From: Desulfobacterales bacterium | Lineage (GTDB): Bacteria; Desulfobacterota; Desulfobacteria; Desulfobacterales; Desulfosalsimonadaceae | Length of the DNA stretch: 64,000 bases | Assembly: GCA_034520365.1 (NCBI GenBank) | Contig: JAXHNP010000008.1 | Span: 117,441 to 181,440 of the forward strand | Reading direction: 5' to 3' | Part shown: positions 24,513 through 33,064 of the stretch, piece after piece | How the letters are laid out: every line of letters begins with the position of its first letter | Position numbering within the stretch: position 1 is the first letter of the stretch | Made by a program: the position numbers and the translations under genes | Notes under the pieces: model-generated | The model's input: the letters and a program-made list of their open reading frames with translations, nothing else | The model's database searches: none | What the model was told of the DNA's origin: nothing

Positions 24513-25131
24513 AATCGAAAAAACCAGTTTTGAAATTATTAAAAATGAAGCCGGCGAACACGGATTCGCACCGCATCACTGGGCCGTGGTGGCCCGGATG
24601 ATCCACACCAGCGCCGATTTCGAATACCTTAACACAGTGCGGATTCATCCGGAGGCCGTGGATGCCGGCATCGCCGCGATCAAGCAGGGCCGTCCGATCA
24701 TCACGGATACGAGCATGGCGCTGGCCGGTCTACGCAAGAAGGACCTGGCCGGATATGGATGCGAGGCGGCCTGTTTCATGGCATCGCAGGAAATTGCCCA
24801 TATGGCCGAAAAAAACGGCACCACGCGGGCCGAAGCCGCCGTGGACGTCGCCGCCGACGCCATGGCCGGCGGCATCTACGTAATCGGAAATGCCCCGACG
24901 GCCCTGATGCGCCTGATCGCATTGATCCGGCAGGGCATCGCCAATCCGGCGCTGGTGGTTGGCTTTCCCGTGGGCTTTGTCAACGCGGCCGAATCCAAGG
25001 CCGAACTGCTGACCGTCGATACCCCTTACATCACCAATACCGGGCGGAAGGGCGGTTCCAACGTGGCGGCGGCCGTGGTCAACGCTCTTATATTGCTGGC
25101 CAAAACTTATTACGGGTTCGTCACAAAATAA
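24499..25131 (+). CDS. cbiC: Precorrin-8X / cobalt-precorrin-8 methylmutase CbiC
   Basis: 210 residues from the ATG at 24499, with AGGAGG six bases upstream. Family motifs: VARMIHTSADFEY (the His is the catalytic residue of CbiC/CobH), PIITDTSMALAG and PVGFVNAAESKAEL. It moves the C11 methyl to C12 to give cobyrinic acid. The last codons and stop lie in the left arm of an inverted repeat (25114). Confidence 0.95.
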   Translation: MRPDEIEKTSFEIIKNEAGEHGFAPHHWAVVARMIHTSADFEYLNTVRIHPEAVDAGIAAIKQGRPIITDTSMALAGLRKKDLAGYGCEAACFMASQEIAHMAEKNGTTRAEAAVDVAADAMAGGIYVIGNAPTALMRLIALIRQGIANPALVVGFPVGFVNAAESKAELLTVDTPYITNTGRKGGSNVAAAVVNALILLAKTYYGFVTK

Positions 25132-25270
25132 GTTGGGCAATTTTGGCGCCGGAATTTTTTCCGTCTTCGAGGCGCGAGGAGGGAGAATAGCAAGCTATTT
25201 GACCGACGCAGCAACAAAGAAGACGGGAAAAAGAACAAGCCAAATGTTCAAGTTATTTTGTGACGAACCC
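25114..25270. repeat. Inverted-repeat element between cbiC and cbiL
   Basis: Outer arms GGGTTCGTCACAAAATAAGTT (25114-25134) and AAGTTATTTTGTGACGAACCC (25250-25270) match at 20 of 21 positions. Inner arms TTTTTTCCGTCTTC and GAAGACGGGAAAAA also pair. The left arm encodes the last residues and stop of CbiC, and the right arm abuts the cbiL ribosome site. It resembles a mobile palindromic element (MITE or REP) inserted in an operon. Confidence 0.7.
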
Positions 25271-25286
25271 CAAAGGAGCAATGGTT

Positions 25287-26012
25287 ATGGAAAACCAATA
25301 CGGCACCCTCTACGGCATCGGCGTGGGGCCGGGCGATCCGGACATGATCACCATCAAGGCGGTCAAGATGCTTGAAACGGTCGACGTGATCTTTACCGCC
25401 AGTTCGACCAAAAACAGCTACAGCCTGGCCGTCAAGATCGCCGAACCCTATGTGCCCGAACACACCGAAGTCCGGATGCTGGCGTTTCCCATGAGCAAGG
25501 ACGCCGACGTGCTGCAGCGCGCCTGGGAAGAAAATGCGCGCCGGGTTGTCGAGCCGCTGTCGCAGGGCAAAAACGTGGCTTTTCTGACCCTGGGCGACTG
25601 CCTGACCTATTCCACCTACGGGTACCTGGCCCGGCACGTGGAAAAAATCGCCCCGGAGGTGGAGATGGTGGCCGTGCCCGGCATTACCTCCTACCAGGCG
25701 GCCGCGGCCCGGGTGAACCGGCCGCTGGTCGAGGGCGAGCAGTCCCTGCTGATCATGTCCGGGGTCAAGGGCGGCGACCGGTTCCGGCAGTTCGGCAATC
25801 GCTCGGAAAACGTGGTGTTTTTAAAGGCCTACAAAAACGTTTCCGACATCAGCAGCGCGCTGTCCGAGCACGGGTGGGAGGATGAAAGCATCGGGGTGGT
25901 CAGCTGCGGACTGCCCGGGGAACGTATCGTGGAAAATATCGGGGAGTTTAAAACGGCGCCGCCCGATTACTGGACCCTGATTATGGCAAAGCATCGAAAC
26001 GGGCATGGGTAA
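25287..26012 (+). CDS. cbiL: Cobalt-precorrin-2 C20-methyltransferase CbiL
   Basis: 241 residues. The ATG at 25287 is chosen because AAAGGAG lies 8 bases upstream; the ATG at 25281 is too close. Motifs of the tetrapyrrole methylase family: GIGVGPGDPDMITIKAVKML, then TLGDCLTYSTYGYL and VPGITSYQAAAA. It transfers the C20 methyl from SAM. The 3' end overlaps the next gene by 8 bp. Confidence 0.93.
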   Translation: MENQYGTLYGIGVGPGDPDMITIKAVKMLETVDVIFTASSTKNSYSLAVKIAEPYVPEHTEVRMLAFPMSKDADVLQRAWEENARRVVEPLSQGKNVAFLTLGDCLTYSTYGYLARHVEKIAPEVEMVAVPGITSYQAAAARVNRPLVEGEQSLLIMSGVKGGDRFRQFGNRSENVVFLKAYKNVSDISSALSEHGWEDESIGVVSCGLPGERIVENIGEFKTAPPDYWTLIMAKHRNGHG

Positions 26013-27054
26013 AAAAAGCAGACCGAAATACCGGGCGCTTGCGGTTTCGCTGACCATCTCGGCGGTGATGGTCGGTGCCGGACTGCTTTTTATCGGGGAT
26101 ATGACGCTGGCAACGGCCTGGGACAAGCTGTTGATGCCCCTGCTGCGGCTTTGCCTGTTTATCGGCTTCGGACTGGCCGTGGCCCAGGCCATCGAGGCCC
26201 GGGGATGGACCCGAAAAATCGGGGCGCTGGCAAGTCCCTTGTTTTCCTATGCCAACCTGGGCCACCGTTGCAGTGCGGCCTTTTCCACGGCGTTTTTTTC
26301 CGGCGTTTCAGCCAACGCCATGCTGGTCGATTACTACCAGGAAGAAAAGATTTCAAAGCAGCAGGTGATGCTGACCAATTTTATCAACCAGTTTCCGGCC
26401 TATTTCCTGCACCTGCCCACGACCTTTTTTATCGTGGTGCCGCTGACCAAGACCGCCGGGGTCCTGTATTTCGCCCTGACCTTTGCCGCAGTATTGCTGC
26501 GGACCGTGGCCTTCGTGGTCTACGGGCGGTTTTTTGCAAAGCCGAAAGCCGCGCCGGAAAGCGAGGCCGAGGCGGTCGGGCGCACCGAAAGCCGCAAAAA
26601 CGAAGGGGCGCTGGCAGCCATCCGCCGCCGGCTGCCGGCCCGGTATACCACGATACTGATGTATGTGGTCCCCATTTACGTGGCCATCTATTTTGTAAAC
26701 GCCCTCGGCGTGTTTGCCCTGGTGCGCCACTGGCTGGCCGAGACGCTGACCGTGGGCTTTATCCCCGTGGAAGCGTTGTCCGTGGTGGTGCTGAGTTTTG
26801 TGGCCGAGTTTACCTCCGGCTTTGCCGCCGCAGGCGCCCTGCTCGACCAGGGGGTGATCACGGTGAAACAGACGGTGCTCGCCCTGATCGCCGGAAACGT
26901 CATCGCCTTTCCCGTGCGGGCGATCCGGCATCAGCTGCCGCGCTACATGGGAATCTTTCAACCGAAACTGGGGCTGCAGATCCTGTTGCTCGGCCAGTTT
27001 TTCCGGGTGGCCAGCATCATATTGGTAGCAGTGGGGTTTTATTTCATCGCATGA
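26005..27054 (+). CDS. Nucleoside-recognition (Gate) domain membrane protein in cbi operon
   Basis: 349 residues with about 8-9 membrane segments. It consists of two Gate-type halves, with related motifs FFSGVSANAMLVDYYQEEKI near residue 95 and FTSGFAAAGALLDQGVIT near 270. Gate proteins include nucleoside transporters and sporulation membrane proteins. It overlaps cbiL by 8 bp and cbiD by 4 bp, so it is embedded in the corrin-ring operon and presumably serves it. Candidates are transport of cobalt, a lower-ligand nucleoside such as alpha-ribazole, or a corrinoid intermediate. None is demonstrated by the sequence. Confidence 0.72.
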   Translation: MGKKSRPKYRALAVSLTISAVMVGAGLLFIGDMTLATAWDKLLMPLLRLCLFIGFGLAVAQAIEARGWTRKIGALASPLFSYANLGHRCSAAFSTAFFSGVSANAMLVDYYQEEKISKQQVMLTNFINQFPAYFLHLPTTFFIVVPLTKTAGVLYFALTFAAVLLRTVAFVVYGRFFAKPKAAPESEAEAVGRTESRKNEGALAAIRRRLPARYTTILMYVVPIYVAIYFVNALGVFALVRHWLAETLTVGFIPVEALSVVVLSFVAEFTSGFAAAGALLDQGVITVKQTVLALIAGNVIAFPVRAIRHQLPRYMGIFQPKLGLQILLLGQFFRVASIILVAVGFYFIA

Positions 27055-28169
27055 GCAGACAGCGCAACAGGCGAAAAAATCTGCGTTCCGGATTTACCAC
27101 CGGCACGGCGGCCGCGGCCGCGGCAAAGGCTGCCGCCATGGTCTTCTATGGGCAATCCGCACCGGCTGAAGTTGATGTGGCGCTGTTAAACGGTGGGACC
27201 TGGACCATTTCCGTCCAAGAATGCCGCCGGGAAGGCGGGGTTGCCGAATGCCGGGTGAAAAAGGACGCCGGCGACGACCCGGATGTGACCAACGGCGCGA
27301 TTATCGGCGCCCGGGTGAAAAGGACCGGAAAAAACGGCGTGCAGATCACCGGCGGCGAAGGCGTGGGCCGGGTGACCAAGCCCGGCCTCGAGGTCCCGGT
27401 CGGCCTGCCGGCCATCAACTCGGGGCCGCGGAAAATGATCACGCAGGCCATCGAAGCGGTGGCGGCAAATGGGATCCAAAATGCCGAAGACGGCCGGGGA
27501 ATCGAAGTGGAAATCTTTGTGGCAGACGGCGAAGCCATTGCCCGAAAAACCTTAAACGCCCGGCTCGGAATTGTTGGCGGCATCTCCATACTCGGCACCA
27601 CGGGCGTGGTCCGCCCCATGAGCCATGCGGCCTATATCGCCACCATCGACTCGGCGGTGGCCGTGGCCGCGGCCTCGCGCCTGGACACCGTGGTCTGCAC
27701 CACGGGCAGGCGAAGCGAGCGGCATGCCCAGGCCATGTTTGCCGAAATGCCGGCCGAAGCCTTTGTCCAGATCGGCGATTATTTTGAAAAGGCCATGACC
27801 ATCATGGCCGAGCGCGGCATCGGAAATGTGGTTCTGGCCGCGTTTTTCGGCAAGGCGGTGAAAATGGCCAAAGGCGTGCCCCACACCCACGCGGCGAAAT
27901 CCCGGATGGTATTAGAAGACCTCGCTCGTTGGGCGGCGGCAGCCGGTGCGGAAAGCAAAGTGGCGGAAAGGGTTGGCGGCGCCAATACGGCGCGGGAAGC
28001 GTTTTTTATACTCTGCGAAGCCTGTCCGGCCGTGTTTTCGGATGTGGCGGAAAAAATGGCGGCCGCGGCCCATTTTTTTGCCGGCGGGCGGGTAAACGTG
28101 CGCGCCGTGTTGTTTGATTACGAGGGCGCCGTGGCGGCAACGGCTGAAAAACATGGGGTGCAATCATGA
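27051..28169 (+). CDS. cbiD: Cobalt-precorrin-5B C1-methyltransferase CbiD
   Basis: 372 residues. The ATG at 27051 overlaps the upstream stop (ATGA) and gives the family N-terminus with SGFTTGTAAAAAAKAA. Other conserved parts are DDPDVTNGAIIGA, GRVTKPGL and GVVRPMSHAAY. An open frame extends 300 codons further upstream, but it is the out-of-frame shadow of the permease gene. CbiD methylates C1 after ring contraction in the anaerobic pathway and is diagnostic for it. Confidence 0.95.
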   Translation: MSRQRNRRKNLRSGFTTGTAAAAAAKAAAMVFYGQSAPAEVDVALLNGGTWTISVQECRREGGVAECRVKKDAGDDPDVTNGAIIGARVKRTGKNGVQITGGEGVGRVTKPGLEVPVGLPAINSGPRKMITQAIEAVAANGIQNAEDGRGIEVEIFVADGEAIARKTLNARLGIVGGISILGTTGVVRPMSHAAYIATIDSAVAVAAASRLDTVVCTTGRRSERHAQAMFAEMPAEAFVQIGDYFEKAMTIMAERGIGNVVLAAFFGKAVKMAKGVPHTHAAKSRMVLEDLARWAAAAGAESKVAERVGGANTAREAFFILCEACPAVFSDVAEKMAAAAHFFAGGRVNVRAVLFDYEGAVAATAEKHGVQS

Positions 28170-29383
28170 AGCAAGTCCGGGTCATCGGCATGGGAGTCGG
28201 CCGGGCGGATCTGGCCTCCCGGCATCGCGAGGCCATCGATGCCGCGGATATCCTGGTCGGGGCAAAGCGCCACCTGGCGTTGTTTGACGGCTATCCCGGC
28301 CGGAAAGTCGAAATCAAAGCACCCGTTTCCGATGTGATCGATCAAATCCGCGGCGCGATGCAAGATCACCGCGTGGTGGTTTTGGCCACGGGCGATCCGC
28401 TGTTTTACGGCATCGGCACGACGCTGGCGGAAACGCTCGGCGAAGAAAACGTCGAAATTTTGCCCAATGTTTCCGTGATGGCCGAGGCCTTTGCCCGGAT
28501 CGGCAAATCCTGGGCGGATGCCGTCGTGGTGAGTCTGCACGGCCGGGACGGCGAATCCGGTTTGTGCGCCGCCCTGGGCGGTTTTCGCCCGGTTTTTGTG
28601 TTTACGGACCGCCGGCATACCCCGGCGTATGCAGCGGAAATGGCAGCCGGGCATGCGCCCGGCCGGTGGCGGGTTTGTGTGGTCTCGCGGCTGGGGGAAG
28701 CCGATGAACGGGTCGAGTGGCTGGTCCCGGAAGCGGCGGCGGGGCGTACGTTTTCCGAACCCAATGCCGTAATTTTGTGGCCGGAAGCCGAGCGGCGATG
28801 CCGGCCGGGCCTCGGCGGCCCGGATGAAGACTACGCCCATGACCGGGGCATGATCACCAAGGCCGAGGTGCGGGCGGTATCCATTGCCAAGCTGCGCCTG
28901 GAACCCGGTTCGGTCATGTGGGATCTGGGTGCCGGCAGCGGGGCCGTGGCCGTTGAAGCATCGATTTTTGTTACGGGCGGCCGGATCGAGGCCGTGGAAA
29001 AAAATGCGGACCGGGTAAAAAATATCCGGCAAAACATCGAAAAATTCGGCGTGTCCAACATGTTCGTCCATGAAATGCAGCTGCCGTCGGGCATGGACGC
29101 GCTGCCCGACCCGGACCGGATCTTTGTCGGCGGCGGCGGCGAGGCCTTGCCGGAGATATTAAACACGGCTGTTAAGCGACTCCAGCCCGGCGGCCGGATC
29201 GTCATTAATGCCGTGGTGATCGAAACCGTAACCGCCTGTCTGGACATTTTAAACGCGGAGGATTTTGAAACCGAACTCGTTCAGGTCCAGGTCTCGAAAG
29301 GTGCGCGGATGCCGGCGGGGATGCGTCTTTCGGCGGGCAATCCGGTGTTTGTTTTGTCGGCGAGGAAAAGTAAGGACTTTTAA
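28166..29383 (+). CDS. cbiET: CbiE-CbiT fusion: cobalt-precorrin-7 C5-methyltransferase / cobalt-precorrin-6B C15-methyltransferase
   Basis: 405 residues. The N-terminal CbiE part (about 1-200) begins VIGMGVGRADL and has ATGDPLFYGIG. The C-terminal CbiT part (about 220-405) has the SAM site MWDLGAGSGAVAVEAS near residue 253 and PDRIFVGGGGEAL. The fusion equals CobL of the aerobic pathway and performs the C5 and C15 methylations with decarboxylation at C12. The start overlaps cbiD by 4 bp. Confidence 0.95.
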   Translation: MKQVRVIGMGVGRADLASRHREAIDAADILVGAKRHLALFDGYPGRKVEIKAPVSDVIDQIRGAMQDHRVVVLATGDPLFYGIGTTLAETLGEENVEILPNVSVMAEAFARIGKSWADAVVVSLHGRDGESGLCAALGGFRPVFVFTDRRHTPAYAAEMAAGHAPGRWRVCVVSRLGEADERVEWLVPEAAAGRTFSEPNAVILWPEAERRCRPGLGGPDEDYAHDRGMITKAEVRAVSIAKLRLEPGSVMWDLGAGSGAVAVEASIFVTGGRIEAVEKNADRVKNIRQNIEKFGVSNMFVHEMQLPSGMDALPDPDRIFVGGGGEALPEILNTAVKRLQPGGRIVINAVVIETVTACLDILNAEDFETELVQVQVSKGARMPAGMRLSAGNPVFVLSARKSKDF

Positions 29384-29385
29384 TT

Positions 29386-30171
29386 ATGCATAAACATCCC
29401 ATACAATTTGTCGGCGCAGGCCCGGGCGACCCGGAGTTAATCACAGTGAAGGGCAAGAAGGCTTTAGAGCAAGCCAACCTGGTCGTCTACGCCGGCTCCC
29501 TGGTCCCGGATGCCGCCGTGCGCTGGGCCGAAGGCGCCCGGAAGGAAAACAGCGCGGGCATGCACCTCGAGGAAATCGTAAACATCATGGTCGAGGCCCA
29601 TAGGGCGGGACAAAAGGTGGTGCGCCTGCATTCCGGGGATCCGAGCCTGTACGGCGCGATTGCCGAGCAGATGGCCGAACTCGACCGGCAGGCGGTGCCC
29701 TATGGGGTTATCCCCGGGGTCACAGCGGCCTTTGCCGCCGCAGCCGCCCTCAAGCTGGAATATACCCGGCCCGAGGTCTGCCAGACGCTGATTTTGACCC
29801 GCATGGAAGGCCGCACGCCCGTACCGGAACGCGAGCAGCTCGCCTCGCTGGCCGCCCACCAGGCCAGCATGGCGATTTATTTGTCCAGTGGGCTGGTGGA
29901 AAAGGTGCAGCCGGTGCTGGTTAAACATTACGGCAAAGACGCCGCCGTGGCCGTGGTCTTTCGGGCCTCGCAGCCCGACGAGCAGGTAATCCGAACCACG
30001 GCCCAGCAGTTGACGGCGGCCATGGCGCAAAGCGGCATTACCGGCCAGGCCGTCATTATTGCGGGAAAGGCCGTGGCCCAGCCGGACGAGGCGTTTGTCG
30101 CCTCCAAACTCTATGATCGGGGGTTTTCCCACGGCTATCGCCAGGGAAAGGATTCGTCGGATGGTCCATAA
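29386..30171 (+). CDS. cbiF: Cobalt-precorrin-4 C11-methyltransferase CbiF
   Basis: 261 residues. N-terminal FVGAGPGDPELITVKGKKAL, then LHSGDPSLYGAIAEQM and GVTAAFAAAAAL are tetrapyrrole methylase motifs characteristic of CbiF/CobM. It lies 2 bp after cbiET with AAGGA upstream, and overlaps cbiG by 11 bp. Confidence 0.95.
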   Translation: MHKHPIQFVGAGPGDPELITVKGKKALEQANLVVYAGSLVPDAAVRWAEGARKENSAGMHLEEIVNIMVEAHRAGQKVVRLHSGDPSLYGAIAEQMAELDRQAVPYGVIPGVTAAFAAAAALKLEYTRPEVCQTLILTRMEGRTPVPEREQLASLAAHQASMAIYLSSGLVEKVQPVLVKHYGKDAAVAVVFRASQPDEQVIRTTAQQLTAAMAQSGITGQAVIIAGKAVAQPDEAFVASKLYDRGFSHGYRQGKDSSDGP

Positions 30172-31210
30172 CGCATCGAAAGCCGTATGGGCTGTTACAC
30201 CGTCCGGCGCCCGGCTTGCCGAAGCCATCGCCGGACAGATTGAAGGTGCCGTCATCTATGCCGGCCGGGCCGTTGACCCGCCGCCGGCAGGGGCGTTCGG
30301 CTTTGCCCGGCTGGCTGATGCCGTCGGGGAAGCGTTTCATCAATACGAGGCCCATATTTTCGTCATGGCCACCGGTATTGCCGTGCGCATGATCGCACCG
30401 CTTCTCGGCAGCAAAACCAGCGATCCGGCAGTGGTGGCAGTCGACGATGCGGGCCGGTTCGCCGTCAGCCTCCTTTCCGGCCATGCCGGCGGGGCCAATG
30501 CCCTGGCCGAAACCGTGGCCGGCTGCATCGGGGCTGTGCCGGTGATATCCACGGCCACGGACAATGCCGGCGTGCCGGCCATTGATCGGATCGCGGGGCA
30601 ATACGACCTGGAGATGGAAAACCCGGCAGCCGTCAAGGCCGTGAGCATGGCGTTTCTTTCAGGGCGATCGGTCCGGCGCCATGACCCGTATCATATATTG
30701 GATGACAGGCTCCGGGAATGGACGGATTTGGACAATGACGCCGGCTTTGGAAACGGGCCGGGGGTCTTTGTGGACCATTTGATTTGCGATCTGCCGGATG
30801 AGGTTCTGGTGCTGCGCCCGAAAAGTCTGATGGTGGGCGTGGGCTGCAACAGCGGCACAGCATCGCAGGAGGTAATTGATGCTGTTTGCGCCGTCTTTGA
30901 GGATCATCGGTTAAGCCGGGCCAGTATCCGGAGGTTTGCCACCATATCCGAAAAATTGAGCGAACCGGGATTGCCGGCCATGGCCGGGTATTTTAAAAGA
31001 CCCCTTGAAGGCTATGATCGCGACATACTGGCCGCGGTCGAGGGGGTGAAAACCCCGTCGGCGATGGTCGAAAAACATATGGGAGTCAACAGCGTATGCG
31101 AAGCAGCAGCGATACGGGCAGCCGGCAGGGCGAGACTGCTGGTGCCCAAGGTGAAGTCCGGCAACGTGACGGTGGCCGTGGCGGCCGTATCCTCTCTGTC
31201 GTCGGCATAG
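30161..31210 (+). CDS. cbiG: Cobalt-precorrin-5A hydrolase CbiG
   Basis: 349 residues from the ATG at 30161. The N-terminal CbiG domain has FVMATGIAVRMIAPLLGSK and VSLLSGHAGGANALAE. The C-terminal domain has MVGVGCNSGTASQEV. It opens the delta-lactone and releases the C2 unit as acetaldehyde during anaerobic ring contraction. It overlaps cbiF by 11 bp and cbiH by 115 bp. Confidence 0.93.
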   Translation: MVHNASKAVWAVTPSGARLAEAIAGQIEGAVIYAGRAVDPPPAGAFGFARLADAVGEAFHQYEAHIFVMATGIAVRMIAPLLGSKTSDPAVVAVDDAGRFAVSLLSGHAGGANALAETVAGCIGAVPVISTATDNAGVPAIDRIAGQYDLEMENPAAVKAVSMAFLSGRSVRRHDPYHILDDRLREWTDLDNDAGFGNGPGVFVDHLICDLPDEVLVLRPKSLMVGVGCNSGTASQEVIDAVCAVFEDHRLSRASIRRFATISEKLSEPGLPAMAGYFKRPLEGYDRDILAAVEGVKTPSAMVEKHMGVNSVCEAAAIRAAGRARLLVPKVKSGNVTVAVAAVSSLSSA

Positions 31211-31956
31211 GGCCGGGCGGGCCGGCCCACATGAGCGGCCGGGCCCGGCAGGTGATCGAATCGGCGGACACCATCTGCGGCTATACCACCTACATTGACC
31301 TGGTCCGGCCGTTGATCGGGCAAAAACCGGTGATTGCCACCGGCATGACCCGGGAGGTCGAACGGGTCTGGCAGGCCATTGAAACCGCAAGATCCGGCGG
31401 GTCGTGCGCCCTGGTCTGCAGCGGCGATCCGGGCGTGTATGCCATGGCGGGGCTGGTCTTTGAACTGTGCCGGAACAACCATGTGGCCGTCGGCAGCGGT
31501 GAAACCGATGCGCTGAACGTGGAGATCGTGCCCGGCATTCCGGCGCTTTCGGCCGGGGCCGCGCTGTTGGGGGCCCCGTTGATGCACGATTTTGCCGCCA
31601 TCAGTTTAAGCGATTTGCTCACGCCCTGGCCGGTGATCGAAAAGCGGATTCAAATGGCGGCCGAAGCCGATTTTGCCATTGTTTTCTACAATCCGCGAAG
31701 CAAAAAGCGCGACTGGCAGCTCGAAGCGGCCCGGCAGATCCTGCTGGGCCTACGATCCGGGGACACGCCCGTGGGCCTGACCACCGCTGCCATGAGAGAC
31801 GGCCAGAGCGTTTCCCTGTGCACCCTCGAAACCCTGGATTGCACAAAGGTGGGCATGCAGACCACGGTCTTTGTGGGCAACAGCCAGACGTTTGTCTATG
31901 GCGACCGGATGGTAACGCCGCGGGGGTATGACGGCAAGTATGACCTTGTCAGATGA
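31096..31956 (+). CDS. cbiH: Cobalt-precorrin-3B C17-methyltransferase CbiH
   Basis: 286 residues. The core motifs are LSVVGIGPGGPAHMSGRA near residue 33, GYTTYIDLVRPLIG and LVCSGDPGVYAMAG, matching CbiH/CobJ. The only ATG in frame is at 31096, inside cbiG, with GGGAG upstream. This creates a 115-bp overlap and an extra 30-residue, Arg/Gly-rich N-terminus. No GTG or TTG closer to the domain start was found. It is the last cbi gene visible here. Confidence 0.92.
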   Translation: MRSSSDTGSRQGETAGAQGEVRQRDGGRGGRILSVVGIGPGGPAHMSGRARQVIESADTICGYTTYIDLVRPLIGQKPVIATGMTREVERVWQAIETARSGGSCALVCSGDPGVYAMAGLVFELCRNNHVAVGSGETDALNVEIVPGIPALSAGAALLGAPLMHDFAAISLSDLLTPWPVIEKRIQMAAEADFAIVFYNPRSKKRDWQLEAARQILLGLRSGDTPVGLTTAAMRDGQSVSLCTLETLDCTKVGMQTTVFVGNSQTFVYGDRMVTPRGYDGKYDLVR

Positions 31957-31966
31957 AGTAAACAAT

Positions 31967-32033
31967 GCGCACCAAGACGCCAGGACGCAAAGTTTTATGA
32001 GTTTTTTTCTTTGCGTCTCTGCGTCTCTGCGCG
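31967..32033. repeat. Inverted heptamer array after cbiH
   Basis: GCGCACCAAGACGCCAGGAC...CAAAG on the left and CTTTGCGTCTCTGCGTCTCT...GCGC on the right pair across an A/T-rich loop (TTTTATGAGTTTTTTT). Units are about seven bases. It lies about 10 bp after the cbiH stop and may act as its terminator. Confidence 0.6.
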
Positions 32034-32259
32034 AGCTTGATTTAAAAAAATATAAATGAATCATATTTGCCCCATCCCGTGCAATTGATGGGCGGGGCGA
32101 TTCAAAAACTGGAACAGCCGCTGCGGGGTTCGCCGCTGCCCCTTTTTGTCTCCGGCTTGCATTTTTCCGGGATCAGTCGTCACAGGGATCACTGTAGTGT
32201 TCAAAAAGTGCAATATTCGGCAAAAAGATTAACCTCTCAATTCATGGCCGGGTATAAGG

Positions 32260-32515
32260 CTATTTTGACTTGTCCCGCTTGTCCACAGGGGATCGTTTCC
32301 AAAGGTTTCCATCCACCATTGGCCGGGGGAGCGGTGCCGCTTGACCGCCATCCTGGGTGGCTTCAAAATCATAAACATAGGCCTCGCCCGCACCTAATGC
32401 GATTTCCCGGCTGTATTCCAACTGATACCCATCAGCGACAACGCCCGCAGTTTTGACCTCAATTAAATATGTGCCGGGAGTATATGGGCAAAGGTAAAGT
32501 CCGCCCCGCCCGGAA
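32260..32515 (-). pseudogene. Fragment of an unrecognised protein, C-terminal end
   Basis: One minus-strand frame reads about 85 codons without a start, including YTPGTYLIEVKTAGVVADGY and YSREIALGAGEAYVYDFEA, and ends at a stop (32260-32262). The composition looks like a real beta-rich extracytoplasmic domain. It overlaps the edge of the transporter remnant in another frame. I do not recognise the family. Confidence 0.3.
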
Positions 32516-32632
32516 AACCGAAAGGCAGCATTTCCGGCACGTGAAAACCGAAACCCCCGCTTCCCAGATCAATTCCGGCACCCAGCGCGCCGGCCAGCTC
32601 CATTCGGTTGAATTTGAAACATTCAGTCATTA
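32489..32632 (-). pseudogene. Internally deleted MOT1-family transporter remnant
   Basis: The frame starts MTECFKFNRMELAGALG, clearly related to the start of the intact transporter at 11778 (MSERFKFNRLELAGSLG). It jumps directly to GIDLGSGGFGFHVPEMLPFG, which corresponds to residues about 195-220 of that protein (VDLGGGGIGFHVPQVFSFG). Roughly 170 codons are missing between and everything after about residue 225 is lost. It is a decayed paralogue. Confidence 0.65.
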
Positions 32633-32640
32633 ATAAATGA

Positions 32641-32898
32641 TATGTCGGAAACTGGGCCCTGGGCGGCACCAGAGACAACATCGCTCCGCCAAAGCAGGCC
32701 ATCGGTCACCTGGACCTGATCGACAGTGTGAGTGAAGACCAGAAACTCTCCTCCGTAGCCGATGCCGGCCACATGGGACTGTTCCGGTCCCGCCGGGTGT
32801 TTCGGGATCATTATGGGCACATTGCGGGTTTCATGAAAGCCAACAGCGATTATGCCGAGGGGAACCGCTATATGGGAAAGCTTGCGCGCAGGGCTTGA
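32641..32898 (+). pseudogene. C-terminal remnant of an alpha/beta-hydrolase or PHA-synthase-like protein
   Basis: An 85-codon frame without a start codon reads WALGGTRDNIAPPKQAIGHL, then VADAGHMGLFRSRRVF, and stops at TGA 32896. The GTxDNIAP and AGHMGLF segments match the late Asp and His region of PHA-synthase-like alpha/beta hydrolases. It abuts the transporter remnant, so two unrelated genes were joined by a rearrangement. Confidence 0.5.
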
Positions 32899-33022
32899 CA
32901 GCCCCCGGAAACCTTGCCCCAAAACGGCAGGAGGGATTACGCCTAAGATAGAGTACGTGAAATTCCGATGGGATGCAGCGCAACGCAGATATTGGACTTT
33001 TTACGAAGCCATCAAGATTAGT

Positions 33023-33057
33023 AAAAGAGGGGCGGGGCCAACCGGCCACCGCCCCTC
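33023..33057 (-). terminator. Intrinsic terminator after the thiolase gene
   Basis: On the minus strand GAGGGGCGGTGGCC pairs with GGCCCCGCCCCTC and is followed by TTTT. It begins 8 bp after the thiolase stop. Confidence 0.8.
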
Positions 33058-33064
33058 ATGCTGT

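Noticed and set aside
26151..27050. 300-codon open frame continuous with cbiD on its upstream side
   Set aside because: It is the out-of-frame shadow of the Gate-domain membrane protein; its Arg/Gly/Pro-rich product resembles no protein, and CbiD homologues begin at the Met encoded at 27051.
32067..32456. 129-codon plus-strand frame starting near 32067
   Set aside because: It starts with a plausible-looking segment (LMGGAIQKLEQPLRGSPLPL) but loses coding character and overlaps a better minus-strand fragment; I could not assign it.
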